Source of the DNA: DATEMU01 sp964414585
GTDB taxonomy: Bacteria; Planctomycetota; Phycisphaerae; UBA1845; UTPLA1
DNA length: 64,000 nt
Assembly: GCA_964414585.1 (NCBI GenBank)
Contig: CAYPXR010000060.1
Coordinates: forward strand, 1 to 64,000
Direction: 5' to 3'
How positions within the stretch are numbered: position 1 is the stretch's first letter; each line of letters starts with the position of its first letter. Shown one piece after another: positions 34,152-44,734 of the stretch. Position numbers and translations under genes: made by a program. The notes beneath the pieces were generated by a model. That model saw only the letters and a program-made list of their open reading frames with translations, did not search any database and was not told the DNA's origin.

Positions 34152-34709
34152 ATGGACCTGATCCTCCCCCTCTGGCTCCCGATTCTCCTCTCCGCCGCCA
34201 TCGTCTGGATCGTCTCCGCCATCGTCTGGATGGCCCTGCCCCATCACAAGCAGGACTACATCAATCTCCCCGACGAGGATGTGTTCGTCGATTTTGTCCG
34301 CAAGAGCGGCATCAAGCCCGGCAACTACGTCTTTCCCGATTTCCGCGGCCGCGAGGCGATGAAATCCGAGAAGGTCTGCAAAGGGTTGGAGGAAGGCCCG
34401 GTGGGTCACCTCAGCGTCTGGCAGACGCCACTGACCATGGGCGGCAAGATGTTCGCCACCTTCATCGTCTACCTCGCCGTCAGCACGTTGATCGCCTACC
34501 TCACGCGCGTCGCGCTGCCCGGCGCGGCGCCCTTCGCCAAGGTCTTCCAGATCGCCGGGACCGCGGGGGTTCTGGCGTACTGCTTCTCGTTCATTCCCAA
34601 TGGCGTCTGGTTTGGCGCGTACAAGCGCACACTCGTCGCGGGGTTTATCGACGGCATCGTCTACGGCTGCATCACCGGCGCTATTTTTGCGTGGTTCTGG
34701 CAGCACTGA
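34152..34709 (+). CDS. Conserved four-helix membrane protein of unknown function
   Basis: 185 residues. Opens with a long hydrophobic helix (LPILLSAAIVWIVSAIVWMAL) followed by LPHHKQDYINLPDEDVF, a soluble ~60-residue part (FPDFRGREAMKS, EEGPVGHLSVW) and three more helices, the last containing IPNGVWFGAYKRT. I recall this arrangement as a widespread uncharacterised family. (First helix quoted in part: LPILLSAAIVWIVSAIV.) ATG 34152 has AAAGGA upstream. Confidence 0.75.
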   Translation: MDLILPLWLPILLSAAIVWIVSAIVWMALPHHKQDYINLPDEDVFVDFVRKSGIKPGNYVFPDFRGREAMKSEKVCKGLEEGPVGHLSVWQTPLTMGGKMFATFIVYLAVSTLIAYLTRVALPGAAPFAKVFQIAGTAGVLAYCFSFIPNGVWFGAYKRTLVAGFIDGIVYGCITGAIFAWFWQH

Positions 34710-34795
34710 GCCGAAGAATCGGGGCTCATTTTCCGAAGCCGGACGCCGACGCTTCCTTCACCGGCGCGTTCACGGATTCGATTCCCATCGCCCGC

Positions 34796-35560
34796 TCATA
34801 CTCCCCTGGCTCTTGCCTGCATGGCCGCATGGACGACCGTCTCGTCCAGTTCTCCCGCGGCCTGCCGATCCACCAGCCACAACACTTCACCATCTCGCGG
34901 TTGAATCGCCTGCGCCGGCCATCGTAAGAGATCGACCGGAGCGACCAGGACCTCGCGCAGCGCGGCGGTCTTGGCAGCGCCGGTCACCAGAAATACGACC
35001 AGGGCCGCCTGATTGATCAACGACGGCGTCAACGTCACGCGCGCCAGGCCGTCGGGCGACCGATCGACGCCGGCCACCCATCGAGTGCGTTCCAACACCG
35101 CGGCCGAGCCGGGAAAAAGCGACGCGGTATGCCCATCCGCGCCCAGCCCCAGGAGAACGAGATCAAAACGGGCCGAACGTTCGTGAAAAAAACGCTCCAG
35201 CACTGATTGATAAGTCGTTGCGGCCTCCGAAGGCGGCAGTTCGCCGGTGATCCGGTGGATGTTGCCGTTCGGAACCGAAACGTGATCGAGCAGCGATTCC
35301 CGGGCCAAGCGGTAATTGCTCCGCGCGTCATCCGGATTCACGCATCGCTCATCACCCCAGAAGAAATGCACGCGACTCCAATCGACACGGGCACGATAAG
35401 ATTCACTTGCCAGCAGCTCGTACGCCGGTCTCGGCGTATGACCCCCGGCCAGCGCGACGCTGAACCGGCCGCGCGCCGCAATCGCCGGTTGGGCCCGCTC
35501 GACGAACAAGTCCGCCGCACCGCGCATCAATTCATCAGCGTCTGGAAAAATCCGGATCAC
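34796..35560 (-). CDS. pgl: 6-phosphogluconolactonase
   Basis: 254 residues; hydrolyses 6-phosphogluconolactone, second step of the oxidative pentose-phosphate pathway. SugarP_isomerase-fold motifs: VALAGGHTPRPAYELLA, VHFFWGDERCVNPDD, SNYRLARESLLDHV, LVLLGLGADGHTASLFPGS. GTG 35560 overlaps the zwf stop by 4 nt (GTGA), so translation is coupled; longer frames upstream lie within zwf. Last gene of the operon. Confidence 0.94.
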   Translation of the reverse strand: MIRIFPDADELMRGAADLFVERAQPAIAARGRFSVALAGGHTPRPAYELLASESYRARVDWSRVHFFWGDERCVNPDDARSNYRLARESLLDHVSVPNGNIHRITGELPPSEAATTYQSVLERFFHERSARFDLVLLGLGADGHTASLFPGSAAVLERTRWVAGVDRSPDGLARVTLTPSLINQAALVVFLVTGAAKTAALREVLVAPVDLLRWPAQAIQPRDGEVLWLVDRQAAGELDETVVHAAMQARARGV

Positions 35561-37089
35561 GTCGTACCGCGCCCTTGTTCCGAGCCCTGATGTTCGGGAA
35601 CCCACCAGTTTCGGCCGTCCCGCGCCAGGAGCGACACCGCCGAGTCCGGCCCCCAGGAACCCGCGGCGTAATTTGGAAAATCCGAGGGTTGGACGGATTG
35701 CCACATGTTGATGATGGGCATCACCACCGCCCACGCCGCCTCCACCTGATCCGCGCGCATGAATTGCGTCGCGTCTCCGAGAATGACGTCCAGCAGCAGC
35801 GTTTCATACGCGTCCGGCTCCGGCACCCGAAACGCTTCCTTGTAAAGAAAGTCCATCGCCACCGACTTCAAACGCATCGGCGAACCAGGCTGCTTGGCCT
35901 GGATCTTGACCTCGATGCCCTCGTCCGGATGGATCCGCAAGATGATCCGATTGGGCTTGATGTCCGGTACGGTGGCCGGTGGGAAGGCCAGATGCGGCAC
36001 GGGCCGGAATTGAATCACAATCTCCGACACCCGCTCGGGCAATCGCTTACCAGACCGAAGATAAAACGGAACGTCATGCCATCGCCAGTTGTCGATTTGA
36101 AGTCTGACGGCGGCAAAGGTCTCGGTGTTGGAATCCGCGCTGACCTTCGGTTCCGCGCGATAGGCGGGTACATGGTTGCCACGGACCCATCCGGAATCGT
36201 ACTGACCGCGAACCGCGTGCAAGTGGGCAAATTCCGCGGGAATGGGCCGGATGGCGCGAAGCACGTCCACTTTCTTGTTGCGGATCTCGTCCGCTCCGAA
36301 CGAGACCGGGCATTCCATCGCCACGTAGCACAGAATCTGCATGAGGTGGTTTTGGATCATGTCGCGGAGCGCGCCGGCTTTTTCGTAGTACCCGCCGCGG
36401 TGTTCGACGCCGCCCGACTCGGCCACGGTGATCTGCACGCAGTCGATGTAGCGCCGGTTCCACAGCGGCTCCATCAGTGAATTGGCAAAACGGAACGCGA
36501 GAATATTCTGGACGGTGTCCTTGCCCAGGTAATGATCGATTCGGTAAATCTGTTTCTCGCTGAAGACCGCCGTCAGCTTCGCATTCAGCTCCATGGCCGA
36601 ATTCAGGTCCCGGCCGAACGGCTTTTCGCAGACGATCCGCGTACGGCCCTTATCGGCCGCGAGTCCCGCCCTGGCCAAACCGCATGCGACCATTTCCATC
36701 ACCGACGGCGGCGTCGCCAGATAGAACATGATGTTGGCCTCGGTTCCCCACTCCTTCTTCTTGGCACTAATGATCTCCGCCAGCTTCCGAAACAAACCTT
36801 CATCGCTAAAATCGCCGGCCAGGGTATGCAAGTCCGCCGCAAACGGACGCCACGGACCGTCCTCGGTCCTTCCGCGACGGGAGTGCTGATCGATGCCCTG
36901 CCGCATCAGAACGCGAAACTCGTCGTCGCTCTTGGCGGTGCGATCGACGCCGATCACCGCCAGCCGATCCGTAAGCAATTTGTCCAGATTCAGGTTGTAG
37001 AGCGCGGGCAGGAGCTTGCGCGACGTCAAATCGCCACTGGCGCCGAAGATCACCACCATCGTCGGTTCGCTTCGCCTGGGGTTTTCCAT
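35557..37089 (-). CDS. zwf: Glucose-6-phosphate 1-dehydrogenase
   Basis: 510 residues; oxidises glucose 6-phosphate to the lactone with NADP+. Motifs: Rossmann VVIFGASGDLTSRKLLPAL, CEKPFGRDL, the active-site RIDHYLGKDTVQN, ESGGVEHRGGYYEKAGALRD in two parts (ESGGVEHRGGYY, KAGALRDMIQNH), RSGKRL. ATG 37089 has GAGGAG upstream; the open frame extends well into gnd territory but that part is out of frame noise. 32 nt downstream of gnd. Confidence 0.95.
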   Translation of the reverse strand: MENPRRSEPTMVVIFGASGDLTSRKLLPALYNLNLDKLLTDRLAVIGVDRTAKSDDEFRVLMRQGIDQHSRRGRTEDGPWRPFAADLHTLAGDFSDEGLFRKLAEIISAKKKEWGTEANIMFYLATPPSVMEMVACGLARAGLAADKGRTRIVCEKPFGRDLNSAMELNAKLTAVFSEKQIYRIDHYLGKDTVQNILAFRFANSLMEPLWNRRYIDCVQITVAESGGVEHRGGYYEKAGALRDMIQNHLMQILCYVAMECPVSFGADEIRNKKVDVLRAIRPIPAEFAHLHAVRGQYDSGWVRGNHVPAYRAEPKVSADSNTETFAAVRLQIDNWRWHDVPFYLRSGKRLPERVSEIVIQFRPVPHLAFPPATVPDIKPNRIILRIHPDEGIEVKIQAKQPGSPMRLKSVAMDFLYKEAFRVPEPDAYETLLLDVILGDATQFMRADQVEAAWAVVMPIINMWQSVQPSDFPNYAAGSWGPDSAVSLLARDGRNWWVPEHQGSEQGRGTT

Positions 37090-37121
37090 GGTCTCCTCAA
37101 CGAAAAACTTTCTGACTCGCC

Positions 37122-38534
<1,413 letters not shown>

Positions 38535-38579
38535 GGCTATGTGTTGAGAACCGACGTCGTGATCGGTGTCGCCACGTTC

Positions 38580-40157
38580 TTAATCCATTGAACTAAAGGT
38601 CACCGATATCGGCCCGGCGCCTTTCGACTGTTTGGCCCGGCCATTCGCCGACAGGTGTTCGAGCAGACTGAAAACCGTTTCGGCGTCGTCTTCACTACCG
38701 ATCGCCGCGGCAATCTGCGCCGCTGTTTGCGGCCGCGCGGACAACACGGCCGCGATCTTAGTTTGCAAGGCCAGCACCCCCGCTGCCGCCTTCTTGCCCG
38801 CTTCGACGCCGGGCTGGTGATAGGCATTGATCCGCACCAGCGACGCGTAAAACCCGACCGCCCGCTCGAAAAGCGCAATGAGCACGCCGATCGTCCGGGC
38901 ATCGACGCGCCGGACGGTGATGGTCATCGATTCCCGGTCATTGCCAAAAAGCGCCTCCCGCGTTCCGAGGAAAAGTCCATGCAAATAGTCGCCCGCCGTA
39001 ATGCCGGGTTCAACGGGAACGGTCGGGCCCCCATCTTCCAACACGCGGACAAACGTAACAAAGAAATTATTCACGCCGTCGCGAAGCTGCTGCACGTAGG
39101 CGTGCTGGTCGGTCGAACCCTTGTTGCCATAGACCGCGATGCCCTGATCGACGCGCTCAGCCTTGAGGTTCAGTCGCTTGCCCAGCGACTCCATCACGAG
39201 TTGCTGCAAGTATCGACTGAACAAAAGTAGCCGGTCTTTATACGGCAACACGACCATATCCTTCCGGCCTTTGCCTCCAGTCGCGTGATACCACATCAGC
39301 GCCAGCAAAGCAGCTGGATTTCTCAACACATCCCGTCGCCGCGTCACCTCGTCGCAGGCCGCCGCGCCGGCCAGCAGGGCGTCGACGTCGAACCCTTGAA
39401 GCGCCGCCGGGACCAGCCCCACGGCGCTGGTCTCGCTCGTTCGTCCGCCGACCCAGTCCCACATGGGAAACCGCGCAAGCCATTCCTGCGATTGCGCCTG
39501 TTGATCGAGGTGCGATCCCACTCCAGTGATGGCCACGGCGTGGCGGTTGAAGTGGAGACCGGCTGACTCGTAGGCCGACGCGGCCAGAATCATTCCGTTT
39601 CGCGATTCCGGCGTGCCGCCGCTCTTACTGATGACCAGCGTCAAAGTTTCGGAAAGCTTGGCGCCGATGAGTCGAAGCGTCCGCGCGATCCCGTCGGGAT
39701 CGGTGTTGTCGATGAAGTGCACCTTCATCTTGTCCGTCGCCGGATCGCCCAGCGCATCGCTCACGAACATCGGCCCGAGCGCGGAGCCGCCGATTCCGAT
39801 CGACAAGACCTGGGTGAACTTCGCCGCCTTTTCCGGTTTGATCTTGCCCTCGTGGACGTCGGCCGCGAATGATCCTGCCCGCGCAACGGTCGTCTCGATT
39901 TCCACCGTCAGCTCGCGATTCGGCGCCAGCTTGGCCGCCCGCAGCCAGTAATGGCCCACCATTCGCTTCTCGTCGGGATTGGCGATCGCCCCCTTTTCCA
40001 ATGCCTCCATGTCGTTGAAGGCGGCCTCGATCGCCGGCGACATATTCTTCATGAAGGAGTCGCCGAAGTTCATCCGGCTGACGTCCAGCGTCAGGTCGAT
40101 CGATTCACAGACGCAGAGATATCGCTGATACCGCGCCCACAATTCGGCCTTGTTCAT
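38580..40157 (-). CDS. pgi: Glucose-6-phosphate isomerase
   Basis: 525 residues; interconverts glucose and fructose 6-phosphates, returning pentose-pathway products to the cycle. Motifs: VLSIGIGGSALGPMFVSDAL, VISKSGGTPESRNG, WDWVGGRTSETSAVG, and GNKGSTDQHAYVQQLRDG near the catalytic end. The C-terminus carries an extra ~70 residues with a winged-helix-like look (PQTAAQIAAAIGSEDDAETV). (Longest motif split: VLSIGIGGSALG.) Begins 5 nt after the tal stop. Confidence 0.93.
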   Translation of the reverse strand: MNKAELWARYQRYLCVCESIDLTLDVSRMNFGDSFMKNMSPAIEAAFNDMEALEKGAIANPDEKRMVGHYWLRAAKLAPNRELTVEIETTVARAGSFAADVHEGKIKPEKAAKFTQVLSIGIGGSALGPMFVSDALGDPATDKMKVHFIDNTDPDGIARTLRLIGAKLSETLTLVISKSGGTPESRNGMILAASAYESAGLHFNRHAVAITGVGSHLDQQAQSQEWLARFPMWDWVGGRTSETSAVGLVPAALQGFDVDALLAGAAACDEVTRRRDVLRNPAALLALMWYHATGGKGRKDMVVLPYKDRLLLFSRYLQQLVMESLGKRLNLKAERVDQGIAVYGNKGSTDQHAYVQQLRDGVNNFFVTFVRVLEDGGPTVPVEPGITAGDYLHGLFLGTREALFGNDRESMTITVRRVDARTIGVLIALFERAVGFYASLVRINAYHQPGVEAGKKAAAGVLALQTKIAAVLSARPQTAAQIAAAIGSEDDAETVFSLLEHLSANGRAKQSKGAGPISVTFSSMD

Positions 40158-40162
40158 GGTGC

Positions 40163-41293
40163 CTATGCCTTGCCCGCGGCAACCTTCGTCCGCAGCGCCG
40201 CGATCAGTTTGTCGTAGGGCTCGATAAACTTCCGCACGCCTTCATCCTCCAGCGTCTGCGTCGCCGCCGCCAGGTCAATTCCCAGCGCGCCGAGCTGCTG
40301 AAGCTCCGTCGCCGACTCGGCCACGCCCTCTTCCAGACGAGAGGCCGGCTTGCCGTGATCGCGATAGGCGTCAATCGTCTCGGGCGGCGCCGTGTTGACG
40401 GTGTCGGGGCCAATTAACGGCTCCACGTACATGACGTCGCTGTACGCCCTGTTTTTCGTGCTGGTGCTGGCCCAGAGCAAGCGCTGCGTCTTCGCGCCTT
40501 TCGCCGCCAGGTTTTTCCACCGGTCCGATGAAAACACGCGTTTGTAAATCTGGTAGGCCTGCTTCGCGCTGGCGATCGCGACTTTTCCTTGAAGCGATTT
40601 CGCCATTCCCGCTTTCGACCCGCCGGCGGACGCCAGGGCTTCCAATTGAGGATCGATGAGCGTATCGATCCGACTCAGAAAGAAGCTCGCCACGGATGAC
40701 GTGCGGTTGATCGGTTTCCCGCCGGCGGCCAGCTTTTCCAGGCCCGCGATGTACGCCTCGGCCACCGTCTCATAGCGATTCAAACCGAATAGAAGCGTCA
40801 CGTTTATGTTAATTCCCTCGCTGATGAGCTGTTGAATCGCCGGCACGCCCGCCCGGGTCGCCGGCACCTTGATATAGACATTGGGACGATGGAGCTTGCC
40901 CCACAATCGCCGCGCTTCGACCAGCGTCCCGGCCGTGTCGTTTGCCAGATGCGGCGAGACTTCGAGGCTGACGAACCCATCGCCGCCGTCGGTCTTGTCA
41001 TACACGCCGCGGAAGAGATTCGCGCATCGAATCACATCATCAACGGTCAAGGCTTCGTAGATTTCCTCGACGCCCTTGCCTTGCCGGGCCAGGTTGCGGA
41101 TATCGTCGTCGTAGTCCTTGCTTCCGGTGATCGCCTTTTCAAAGATCGCCGGGTTGGACGTAACGCCCATGATGCCGTCGCGCTCGATGAGCTGCTGCAT
41201 CTTTCCCCCCGGCCCGAGCATGTCCCGGCGGATGAAATCCTGCCAGATGCTCTGTCCGAACGAATGCAGTTTGATCAGGGGATTGTCACTCAT
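40163..41293 (-). CDS. tal: Transaldolase (long, TalB/Tal-type)
   Basis: 376 residues; transfers a dihydroxyacetone unit in the non-oxidative pentose-phosphate pathway. Signatures: GVTSNPAIFEKAI, the Schiff-base Lys in PNVYIKVPAT, INVTLLFGLNRYE, SSVASFFLSRIDTLID, LLWASTSTKN. Length fits the ~370-residue class found with zwf in actinobacteria and cyanobacteria. ATG 41293 has GGAGA upstream. First gene of the five-gene operon; no transketolase is present. Confidence 0.95.
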   Translation of the reverse strand: MSDNPLIKLHSFGQSIWQDFIRRDMLGPGGKMQQLIERDGIMGVTSNPAIFEKAITGSKDYDDDIRNLARQGKGVEEIYEALTVDDVIRCANLFRGVYDKTDGGDGFVSLEVSPHLANDTAGTLVEARRLWGKLHRPNVYIKVPATRAGVPAIQQLISEGININVTLLFGLNRYETVAEAYIAGLEKLAAGGKPINRTSSVASFFLSRIDTLIDPQLEALASAGGSKAGMAKSLQGKVAIASAKQAYQIYKRVFSSDRWKNLAAKGAKTQRLLWASTSTKNRAYSDVMYVEPLIGPDTVNTAPPETIDAYRDHGKPASRLEEGVAESATELQQLGALGIDLAAATQTLEDEGVRKFIEPYDKLIAALRTKVAAGKA

Positions 41294-41484
41294 GGCTGGT
41301 TCTCCGTCGCCTTGGGCCTTCGTTCATCGTCGTGCTCGACGCGTCGTATCGCGTGCGTCGTCCGTATTCGTCCGCCTGAGCGGGCCGACCGCCCCGTTTC
41401 CTCCGTCGGGACGACGTTCGATCCCTGGATTCTAAGTACCGCCTCGGGATCTTTCACGAGCCGCCGGCAAATGACGCGGAAGTC

Positions 41485-42720
41485 CTACCGAGCTTCGTCG
41501 CTGACGATCTTTCCATTGATCACCACGCCGACGCAGTGCGACGTGTATTCAAAGGGGTCGCCGTCGTAGAGCGCGACATCGGCATCCTTCCCGGCTTCCA
41601 GCGATCCGACGCGATCGGCAATGCCGAGGATCTTCGCGGCGTCGATCGTGATCGTGCCGAGCGCCTGCTCGAAGGTCAGCCCGTTCGACGCGGCGATTGC
41701 CGCTTCAAACAGCGCGACCCGCGTCTTGGGCACGTAGCTTTCAAACCCGCTTTGCAGCGCGATGGGGATATCCGCCTTCGTCAGCGTCGCGGCGGTCTCC
41801 ATGCTCAGATTTTCCGTCTCGCCGGCACCGGATCGTGTCATCGTCGGATGGAGAATGATAGGCACTTTCGCTTCTTTGATCTGATCCATCACCAGGTAGG
41901 ATTCGGCCGCGCCATCCAGCACGATCTTGATGTTGAATTCCCTGGCGATGCGCAGGGCTGAGACGATATCCATCGCGCGCTGCGCGGTGACCAGCAGCGG
42001 CAGCTCGCCCTTGAGCACGCGCACCATCGTTTCCAGACGCAAATCGCGATCGGGCCGCTTCTTCTCATCCTCCACCTCAAGTTTGCGCCGGTACTCCTGC
42101 GCCTTAACGAGTTGTTCGCGCAGCATCGCCACCGCTTTGGACCGCGTGCCCGGCGATTTCTTTTCCGCATCCTTCCCCTTGGCTCTCGCATCATCACCCA
42201 GGGTGCAGGCCACCATCGCCGTCGGTTTCACGACCGCGTCTTCGACCGTGTTGCCGGTCGTCTTGACGATCATCGTCTGGCCGGAGATCAGCGCCCCCGG
42301 GGCATGGCCGGTGTGCAGCGTCGTAATCCCGAAACCGCGAACCCAGTCGATTAGGCGCTCTTGCGAATTGTAAGAGTCGATTGCGCGCAACTCCGGCTGC
42401 ATCGGTTCATTCGTGTCGAGCTGGTCCTGGTCCTGATCCTGATTCAGATAGCCCGTCAGTCCCACGACGCTGTGCGCGTCGATCAGTCCGGGCGTGACGA
42501 CTTTCGCGGTCAACGTCTTCAGACCGTTGGGAATCGTCACCGAAGACGCCGGTCCGACCTTCGTGATCTTCGCACCGTCGATCAGCACGACGCCGTCTTT
42601 GATCGGCGCGCCCTTCATGGTGTAAACCGTCTCGCCATGAATCGCGAGTTGGGCCTGCACGGGAAAGGCGAGGATTTGACATGTGGCGAAACAGATCATG
42701 TATCGCAATGCGTATCGCAT
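41485..42720 (-). CDS. Exported amidohydrolase-family protein lacking the second His of HxH
   Basis: 411 residues with a signal peptide (YMICFATCQILAFPVQA). The imidazolonepropionase-like fold is clear (GLKTLTAKVVTPGLIDAH, LHTGHAPGALISGQTM, GSLEAGKDADVALYDGDP), but the metal motif reads D-A-H-S-V instead of HxH, so a binuclear centre is doubtful. It starts 1 nt after the stop of its paralogue, with GGGGAG as SD; clearly one operon. Could be a degenerate subunit of a hetero-oligomer or a mononuclear variant. Confidence 0.8.
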   Translation of the reverse strand: MRYALRYMICFATCQILAFPVQAQLAIHGETVYTMKGAPIKDGVVLIDGAKITKVGPASSVTIPNGLKTLTAKVVTPGLIDAHSVVGLTGYLNQDQDQDQLDTNEPMQPELRAIDSYNSQERLIDWVRGFGITTLHTGHAPGALISGQTMIVKTTGNTVEDAVVKPTAMVACTLGDDARAKGKDAEKKSPGTRSKAVAMLREQLVKAQEYRRKLEVEDEKKRPDRDLRLETMVRVLKGELPLLVTAQRAMDIVSALRIAREFNIKIVLDGAAESYLVMDQIKEAKVPIILHPTMTRSGAGETENLSMETAATLTKADIPIALQSGFESYVPKTRVALFEAAIAASNGLTFEQALGTITIDAAKILGIADRVGSLEAGKDADVALYDGDPFEYTSHCVGVVINGKIVSDEAR

Positions 42721-42721
42721 G

Positions 42722-44026
42722 TTATTTCTCCCCTTCTTCCATGCAGCACAGGTGCATCGCCTGTTCCTTGCCCGCGCCGTACCCGCCGACCGCGTAGAGG
42801 TGATCCTTCGGATCGCTTCGATCGAAGACCTTGCCACCTTCGACGTACGTCTCCAATACCTTTGTGTAAACGCTGAGCGGATCGCCGGAGAGAACGATGA
42901 AATCGGCGTCCTTGCCCGGCTCCAGCGAGCCGACGCGCGCGTCCAGGTCGATCATCTTCGCGCCAGCCATCGTCATCGCGTAGAGTGCTTTCTCGCGAGA
43001 CATCCCCGCACGAACCGCCAGCGCCGGTTCTCTCAAGAACAGCCGCGAGTCATTAATCCAATCATCCGTGTGAAACGCCACCAGGACGCCGGCCTTGTCC
43101 AGCATCGCACCGGTCTTGAAAAGCAGGTCCTTGGCCTCGATCTTGCCGCCGGGGCTGTCGACCAGAATGATCGAGCACGGCACGCCCGCCTTGGCGATCT
43201 CGTCCGCGACTCTCCAGCCCTCGCTGACGTGGTGCAGCACGACGCGAAAGTGAAATTCCTGGGAGAGGCGGATGACCGTCAAAATGTCGTCGGCCCGGTG
43301 CGTGTGATGGTGGACGATCCGCTTGCCGTCGAGGACCTCCAGCAAACCCTCCATCTCCAGATCGCGGTCAGGCATTTTTTCCGGATCGCCCTTGGCCGCT
43401 TCAATCTTGCGACGATACTCCTGCGCCTTGACGAATTTATCGCGAACCAGCGCGGCGGACTTGGAGCGCGTCCCCGGAAACGGCGGCTCGCGCTGCGAGT
43501 TCGTGCCGTTGGCCATTTTCATGCCGCCGAGGATTTTCCCATCGGCGTCGTGAATCGCCATCTCTTCGATGGTCTTCGCCTTGCGCATCTTTAGATAAAC
43601 GGTCTGTCCGCTGAGCAGGTGCCCTGAGCCCGGCATGACGTTCAGCGTCGTCAGCCCTCCTGCTCGCGCGCGAATGAACCCCGGATCGCGCACGTTAATC
43701 GAATCCAGCACGCGCACGTCCGGCTGGATCGGCCCGCTGCTGTCGGCCCCCCATCCACCGCCGATGTGACTATGGGTATCGACGATCCCCGGCATGATGA
43801 GCTTGCCGGTGCAATCGATGCGCTGGGCGTCCGCGGGAATTTGTAGAACCCCTTGCGGACCGACGGCCGCGATCTTGCCCTTTTGAACGACGAGGACGCC
43901 GTTGGCCATCGGCTCGCCGACGATCGGGATGATCTCCGCCCCGACAAACGCCTGCGGCGTCTCTTGTCCCAATGCTGCGTGAAGAGTGGTGAAAACAACA
44001 ACCGCCGCGATCGTACGTCGCTTCAT
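42722..44026 (-). CDS. Exported amidohydrolase (imidazolonepropionase-like)
   Basis: 434 residues with a signal peptide (AAVVVFTTLHAALG). Metal residues look complete: IVDTHSHIGGG (HxH), KRIVHHHTHRADD, VLHHVSEG, AFHTDDWINDS. The C-terminal GSLEPGKDADFIVLSGDP is the usual family ending. Substrates of exported members include peptides and N-acylated compounds; not assignable here. SD AGGAG 8 nt upstream of ATG 44026. Shares GTRSK-AxLxxxxVKAQEYRRK block with the downstream paralogue. Confidence 0.85.
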   Translation of the reverse strand: MKRRTIAAVVVFTTLHAALGQETPQAFVGAEIIPIVGEPMANGVLVVQKGKIAAVGPQGVLQIPADAQRIDCTGKLIMPGIVDTHSHIGGGWGADSSGPIQPDVRVLDSINVRDPGFIRARAGGLTTLNVMPGSGHLLSGQTVYLKMRKAKTIEEMAIHDADGKILGGMKMANGTNSQREPPFPGTRSKSAALVRDKFVKAQEYRRKIEAAKGDPEKMPDRDLEMEGLLEVLDGKRIVHHHTHRADDILTVIRLSQEFHFRVVLHHVSEGWRVADEIAKAGVPCSIILVDSPGGKIEAKDLLFKTGAMLDKAGVLVAFHTDDWINDSRLFLREPALAVRAGMSREKALYAMTMAGAKMIDLDARVGSLEPGKDADFIVLSGDPLSVYTKVLETYVEGGKVFDRSDPKDHLYAVGGYGAGKEQAMHLCCMEEGEK

Positions 44027-44149
44027 CCATCCGCTCCTGGCCGGCCCGCGAGACCGATCATAACGGATGAGCGCAAAAGAATCGCTACCCTTTGACCCGC
44101 GGGCGTGGACGGGTCGAATGAGCAGCGATTCGACGATCGTCAGAGTGCA

Positions 44150-44524
44150 TTACTGCACAAACGGATTGTTGTCATCCACGTCGCAGGCCGCCCCGGCGCT
44201 GTCGAAGTCGTTGTTCGTCTGGTCCGGGTTGGCTTTTTGGGGGCAATTGTCGCAGGCATTTCCCACGCCGTCGTTGTCGCTGTCCTGCTGATTGGAGTTC
44301 GCCGCGCTCACGCAATTATCGCAGGCGTCGCCGACTCCGTCGCTGTCCGTGTCAGCTTGATTGGGGTTTCCCGTAAATGGGCAATTGTCCATGTTGTTCA
44401 CGATCGAGTCGCCGTCGGCGTCGTTCGTGAGCCAGCCGAGGAACGTGTTGCAACCCAGCGCCAAAGAAAGCGACAACACACTGACCGCACACCAAGTCCA
44501 AGAAGATCGTTTTGCCTTCAACAT
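44150..44524 (-). CDS. Thrombospondin type-3 repeat lipoprotein
   Basis: 124 residues. Signal ending LSLALGC gives a lipobox, then four calcium-binding type-3 repeats of the form DxDxDGxxNxxDNCP (e.g. DADGDSIVNNMDNCP, DTDSDGVGDACDNC, DSDNDGVGNACDNCPQ). Likely an outer-membrane-anchored, calcium-stabilised rod. ATG 44524 has GGAGG 6-7 nt upstream; a start at 44545 is less likely. Confidence 0.85.
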   Translation of the reverse strand: MLKAKRSSWTWCAVSVLSLSLALGCNTFLGWLTNDADGDSIVNNMDNCPFTGNPNQADTDSDGVGDACDNCVSAANSNQQDSDNDGVGNACDNCPQKANPDQTNNDFDSAGAACDVDDNNPFVQ

Positions 44525-44734
44525 CGTTTGACCTCCGTCTGTCAAAAAGTTCGCGAGGAACCGGGTTCGGTGGAGGCGTTCGTGCCGTCGGCTCAGTCGC
44601 GTGTGTCCGACCGTGCCATAGGATGCTATTCAAGATTTTGAGACTGGATCAAATAGGTATCATTCACGATGCGCGTGAAGAAAACAGAACACACGCGGCG
44701 ATGCCCGGGGCAGTTCAATCCACCGGCAAAAGAC

